Below, one piece after another: positions 5,868 to 8,163 of a stretch of DNA of 8,163 bases. Position numbers and translations under genes: made by a program. Numbering within the stretch: position 1 is the stretch's first letter; each line of letters opens with the position of its first letter. The stretch comes from Actinomycetales bacterium (GTDB lineage: Bacteria > Actinomycetota > Actinomycetes > Actinomycetales > Actinomycetaceae): NCBI GenBank assembly GCA_022838965.1, contig JALHDK010000157.1, forward strand, positions 1-8,163. Reading direction: 5' to 3'. The notes under the pieces were generated by a model. That model was not told where the DNA came from. It saw only the letters and a list, made by a program, of their open reading frames with translations, and did not search any database.

Positions 5868-6796
5868 CGGTGCTGCGGGAGACGCTGCACCGGGCGCGGG
5901 CGGAGGCGGTGTCCGCGGCCCTCGACGACGACCGGCTGCTGCGTCTCGCGGCGGCGGGCGCCCTCCGGGCGAGGGTGTCGTCGCGGGGGGAGCTGTACCC
6001 GCGTGACCTGCCGGGCACGGAGGCGGTGCTACTGGCGCTGCGCGGCTCGACCGCCCGGATGCTCACCCGCGAGCGGGCGCGGGCCCGGGTGACGGGCCGG
6101 TTCCCCGCGGTGGTGGGCGTGCCGGACGGGCCGGCGTTCGTGGAGCTGGTGGAGCAGGCGCTGCCGGCGCTGAAGTGGGACGGGGAGCGGTTCACGCAGG
6201 TGGATCTGACCGCGGGGGCGTCGGTGACGTCGCCGACGGTCACGGACCTGCACACCGTCAACGTCCCGTCCGCGGACCGGATGCTGCGGGCCTCGCTGCG
6301 GACCCGTTCGGCGCTCACCCTGGCGGTGAGCCCGGGGCGCTACCTGGACACGGCGGCGGCGCTGGCCGAGCGGTACGGGGTGAGGGTGGTGGATGGTGCG
6401 GCGCTGGTGGTCGCCGCGTTGCGGGAGGGGGCGGCGGCCCACGGGGCGGAGTGGGACGCGGTGACCGGCCTGGACGCCCACCCGGAGCGGGAGGACCTGT
6501 TCGGGATCCTGCGGGGTCTGGCGCGCGAGGTGGTGCCGCCCCGGTGGGAGGAGATCGCGGCCCGGCCCGAGCCGTTGCTGGTCGTCAACGCGGGCCCGCT
6601 CGCCCGGTACGGGCTGACGGACCTGCTCGCCCGGTTCTTCGACCTCGCACGGCCGCGTCCGGCAGCGCGGTGGCTGCTGGTGGCCCGCCGGCCGGCCGAC
6701 GCGGTGCCCACCCTGGACGGCTATCCGGCGCCGCTCGGCCCGGACGGGTGGGTGGACGTGCCGGTGGGCCTGACCGAGATGAAGGGGATCGCATGA
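5609..6796 (+). pseudogene. pglW: 3' part of pglW in the shifted frame
   Basis: From about 5600 the protein-like sequence moves to the -1 frame: STVEGEDRYRVAAGVVRAV, and later EAVLLALRGSTARMLTRERA, ALTLAVSPGRYLDTAAALAE and PLLVVNAGPLARYGLTDLLA, ending in GLTEMKGIA before the TGA at 6794-6796. This is the C-terminal region expected of PglW, and it abuts pglX exactly as a normal pglW would. I give the start as GTG 5609. GTG 5633 is an alternative, preceded by a good Shine-Dalgarno-like ggaggggg-agg run at 5611-5621, so separate translation is conceivable. From GTG 5609 the product would be 395 residues. Inserting one G in the run at 5599-5602 would join both halves as ERWGSTVEGED; inserting one at 5614-5618 would also work. 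The frame change itself is certain from the given bases, and its cause is not. Confidence 0.8.
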
Positions 6797-8163
6797 TCAA
6801 CTCCACGGCCCTGCTCGCGGACCTGAAGGCCCAACTGAAGGCGCTGACCGCGGATCTGCGGGCCCAGGCGGAGGATCCGGGCCAGCGGTGGTCGCGGGAG
6901 CTGCGCGCCCAGTTCGCGGAGGCGACGGCGGCGGAGCGGACCGGGCTGTCGTGGCCGGAGTGGCGCGACGGCGAGGTGGACCAGGCTGCGGTGGCGTGGC
7001 TGGTGACCTGCGCTTTTGTGCGGTTCTGCGAGGACAATCACCTCCTCGACGGCGCCCGTGACGGCTCGGGCCGGCTGGTGGCGGTGCCGTGGCTGGCCGG
7101 GCCCGGGGAGCGGTTGGCGCGGGCGGCGGAGAACGAGGAGGCGTTCTACCGTTCGCGGCCGACGGCGAACTCGCGGGACTGGTTGCAGCAGGCGTTCGGG
7201 GTGCTCGCGGATCTGCCGGCGGGCCGGTTGCTGGTGGACCGGCAGCACAATCCGGTGTGGTCGGCGCTGATCAGCGCGGAGGCCGCGCAGCGGCTGGTGG
7301 AGTTCTGGCGGCGTACGGATGCGGCCGGGGCGCTGGTGCACGACTTCACCGATCCGGACCTGGGGACCCGGTTCCTCGGGGACCTGTACCAGGAGCTGTC
7401 CGAGTTCGCGCAGAAGAAGTACGCGCTGTTGCAGACCCCGGTGTTCGTGGAGGAACTGATCCTCGACCTGACCCTGACCCCCGCAATCGAGGAGTTCGGG
7501 CTGGAGGGGCTGAAGCTCATCGACCCCACCTGCGGGTCCGGGCACTTCCTGCTGGGCGCGTTCGCCCGGCTGGATGAGCTGTGGCGGGTCCACGCCCCGG
7601 GGTTGGAGGACCGCGCCCGGGTCCAGCGTGCCCTGGACTCGATTCACGGGGTGGATCTGAACCCGTTCGCGGTGGCGATCGCCCGGTTCCGGCTCACGGT
7701 CGCCGCCCTGCAGGCGTCGGGGGAGCCCTCGCTGGTGACGGCGCCGGCGTACGACTACCACCTCGCGATCGGGGATTCCCTGCTCGCCGCCCAGGGCCGG
7801 CAGGCCGAGTTCTCCTTCGACGACGCCGAGCCCTTCGCCTACACGGCGGAGGACGTGGCCGAGTACCGGGACATCCTCGCCGAGGGCCGGTATCATGTGG
7901 TGGTTGGCAACCCGCCGTACATCACGGTGAAGGACAAGGCACTCAACCAGCAGTACCGGGCCGCGTACTCCACCTGTCACCGGCAATACGCCCTCTCGGT
8001 CCCGTTCATGGAGCTGTTCTTCCGCCTCGCACAGAGGGCGTTGCCGTCCGGTGGGGCGGGGTTTGTCGGGCAGATCACCTCCAACTCGTTCATGAAGCGC
8101 GAGTTCGGCACCAAGGTCATCGAGAACCTGCTCTCCGGCGCCGACTACGCCAACCCCGTGGAC
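6793..8163 (+). CDS. pglX: PglX, adenine-specific DNA methyltransferase of the Pgl/BREX type 2 system (5' part)
   Basis: PglX transfers a methyl group from S-adenosylmethionine to adenine N6 in DNA. In BREX-type systems it marks host DNA, and in Pgl it is thought to modify phage DNA released in the first infection cycle. The frame opens at ATG 6793, overlapping the pglW stop as ATGA, so the two are coupled. It runs without a stop to the right edge (457 codons), so the C-terminal part with the rest of the target-recognition region is missing. The first 230 residues are mostly helical (AVAWLVTCAFVRFCEDN, QTPVFVEELILDLTL). The SAM-binding motif I is DPTCGSGHF at 244-252, followed by GVDLNPFAVAIARFRL, and the catalytic motif IV is NPPY at 373-376. 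No frame break was found in this part. The ATGA junction and the adjacent pglW make the PglX name firm rather than a generic type I or IIG methylase. Confidence 0.92.
   Translation, partial: MINSTALLADLKAQLKALTADLRAQAEDPGQRWSRELRAQFAEATAAERTGLSWPEWRDGEVDQAAVAWLVTCAFVRFCEDNHLLDGARDGSGRLVAVPWLAGPGERLARAAENEEAFYRSRPTANSRDWLQQAFGVLADLPAGRLLVDRQHNPVWSALISAEAAQRLVEFWRRTDAAGALVHDFTDPDLGTRFLGDLYQELSEFAQKKYALLQTPVFVEELILDLTLTPAIEEFGLEGLKLIDPTCGSGHFLLGAFARLDELWRVHAPGLEDRARVQRALDSIHGVDLNPFAVAIARFRLTVAALQASGEPSLVTAPAYDYHLAIGDSLLAAQGRQAEFSFDDAEPFAYTAEDVAEYRDILAEGRYHVVVGNPPYITVKDKALNQQYRAAYSTCHRQYALSVPFMELFFRLAQRALPSGGAGFVGQITSNSFMKREFGTKVIENLLSGADYANPVD

Noticed and set aside
6721..7986. Long minus-strand frame opposite pglX
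   Set aside because: Same antisense-shadow texture, and the sense strand holds clear methylase motifs.
1..8163. CRISPR array, tRNA or rRNA
   Set aside because: No regularly spaced repeats, no cloverleaf with a GTTCRANNC-type arm and no rRNA sequence were recognised on either strand.

Overview
The window comes from a high-GC actinobacterium. Codons in the right two-thirds end almost always in G or C, GTG starts are used, and the gene families are typical of Actinobacteria. I cannot name the genus. The core of the window is the start of a phage-defence island of the Pgl (phage growth limitation, BREX type 2) class: pglW (2700-6796, + strand) followed by the first 457 codons of pglX (6793 to the right edge), coupled by an ATGA overlap.

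Layout. (1) Positions 1-1800 are a patchy block with visibly lower and more mixed GC. It holds an unrecognised minus-strand reading frame running off the left edge, about 650 bases without a convincing gene, a minus-strand orphan gene (896-1369) that ends in a perfect 10-bp hairpin, and a proline-rich minus-strand ORF (1475-1738) that looks like the 3' end of a truncated gene. (2) At 1775-1895 there is debris: a stretch that resembles the end of an insertion sequence, then a short peptide-coding-like stretch. (3) At 1896-2425, minus strand, lies a MazEF-type toxin-antitoxin pair, with a 12-bp palindrome just upstream of the antitoxin start. (4) Positions 2446-2699 are the divergent gap between mazE and pglW. 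(5) Positions 2700-8163 are pglW and pglX.

How the genes work together. In the Pgl system of Streptomyces coelicolor, PglW is a large serine/threonine kinase and PglX is an adenine-specific DNA methyltransferase. They act with PglY (ATPase) and PglZ (phosphatase-like), which would have to lie beyond the right edge or elsewhere. PglW here has a NERD nuclease-like domain, a degenerate kinase domain, a second kinase domain with intact catalytic residues, a helix-hairpin-helix-like stretch and a long C-terminal region. PglX has the DPTCGSGHF and NPPY motifs of an N6-adenine methylase. The divergent MazEF pair could stabilise the island.

The main oddity is that pglW is not one open frame. The reading frame moves by -1 near 5586-5618, in a stretch with G runs of 5, 4 and 5. 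The upstream frame stops at 5867, while the true C-terminal half continues in another frame to 6796. This may be a sequencing error, a real loss of function, a phase-variable site, or a split gene with an internal start. It is the first thing to check.
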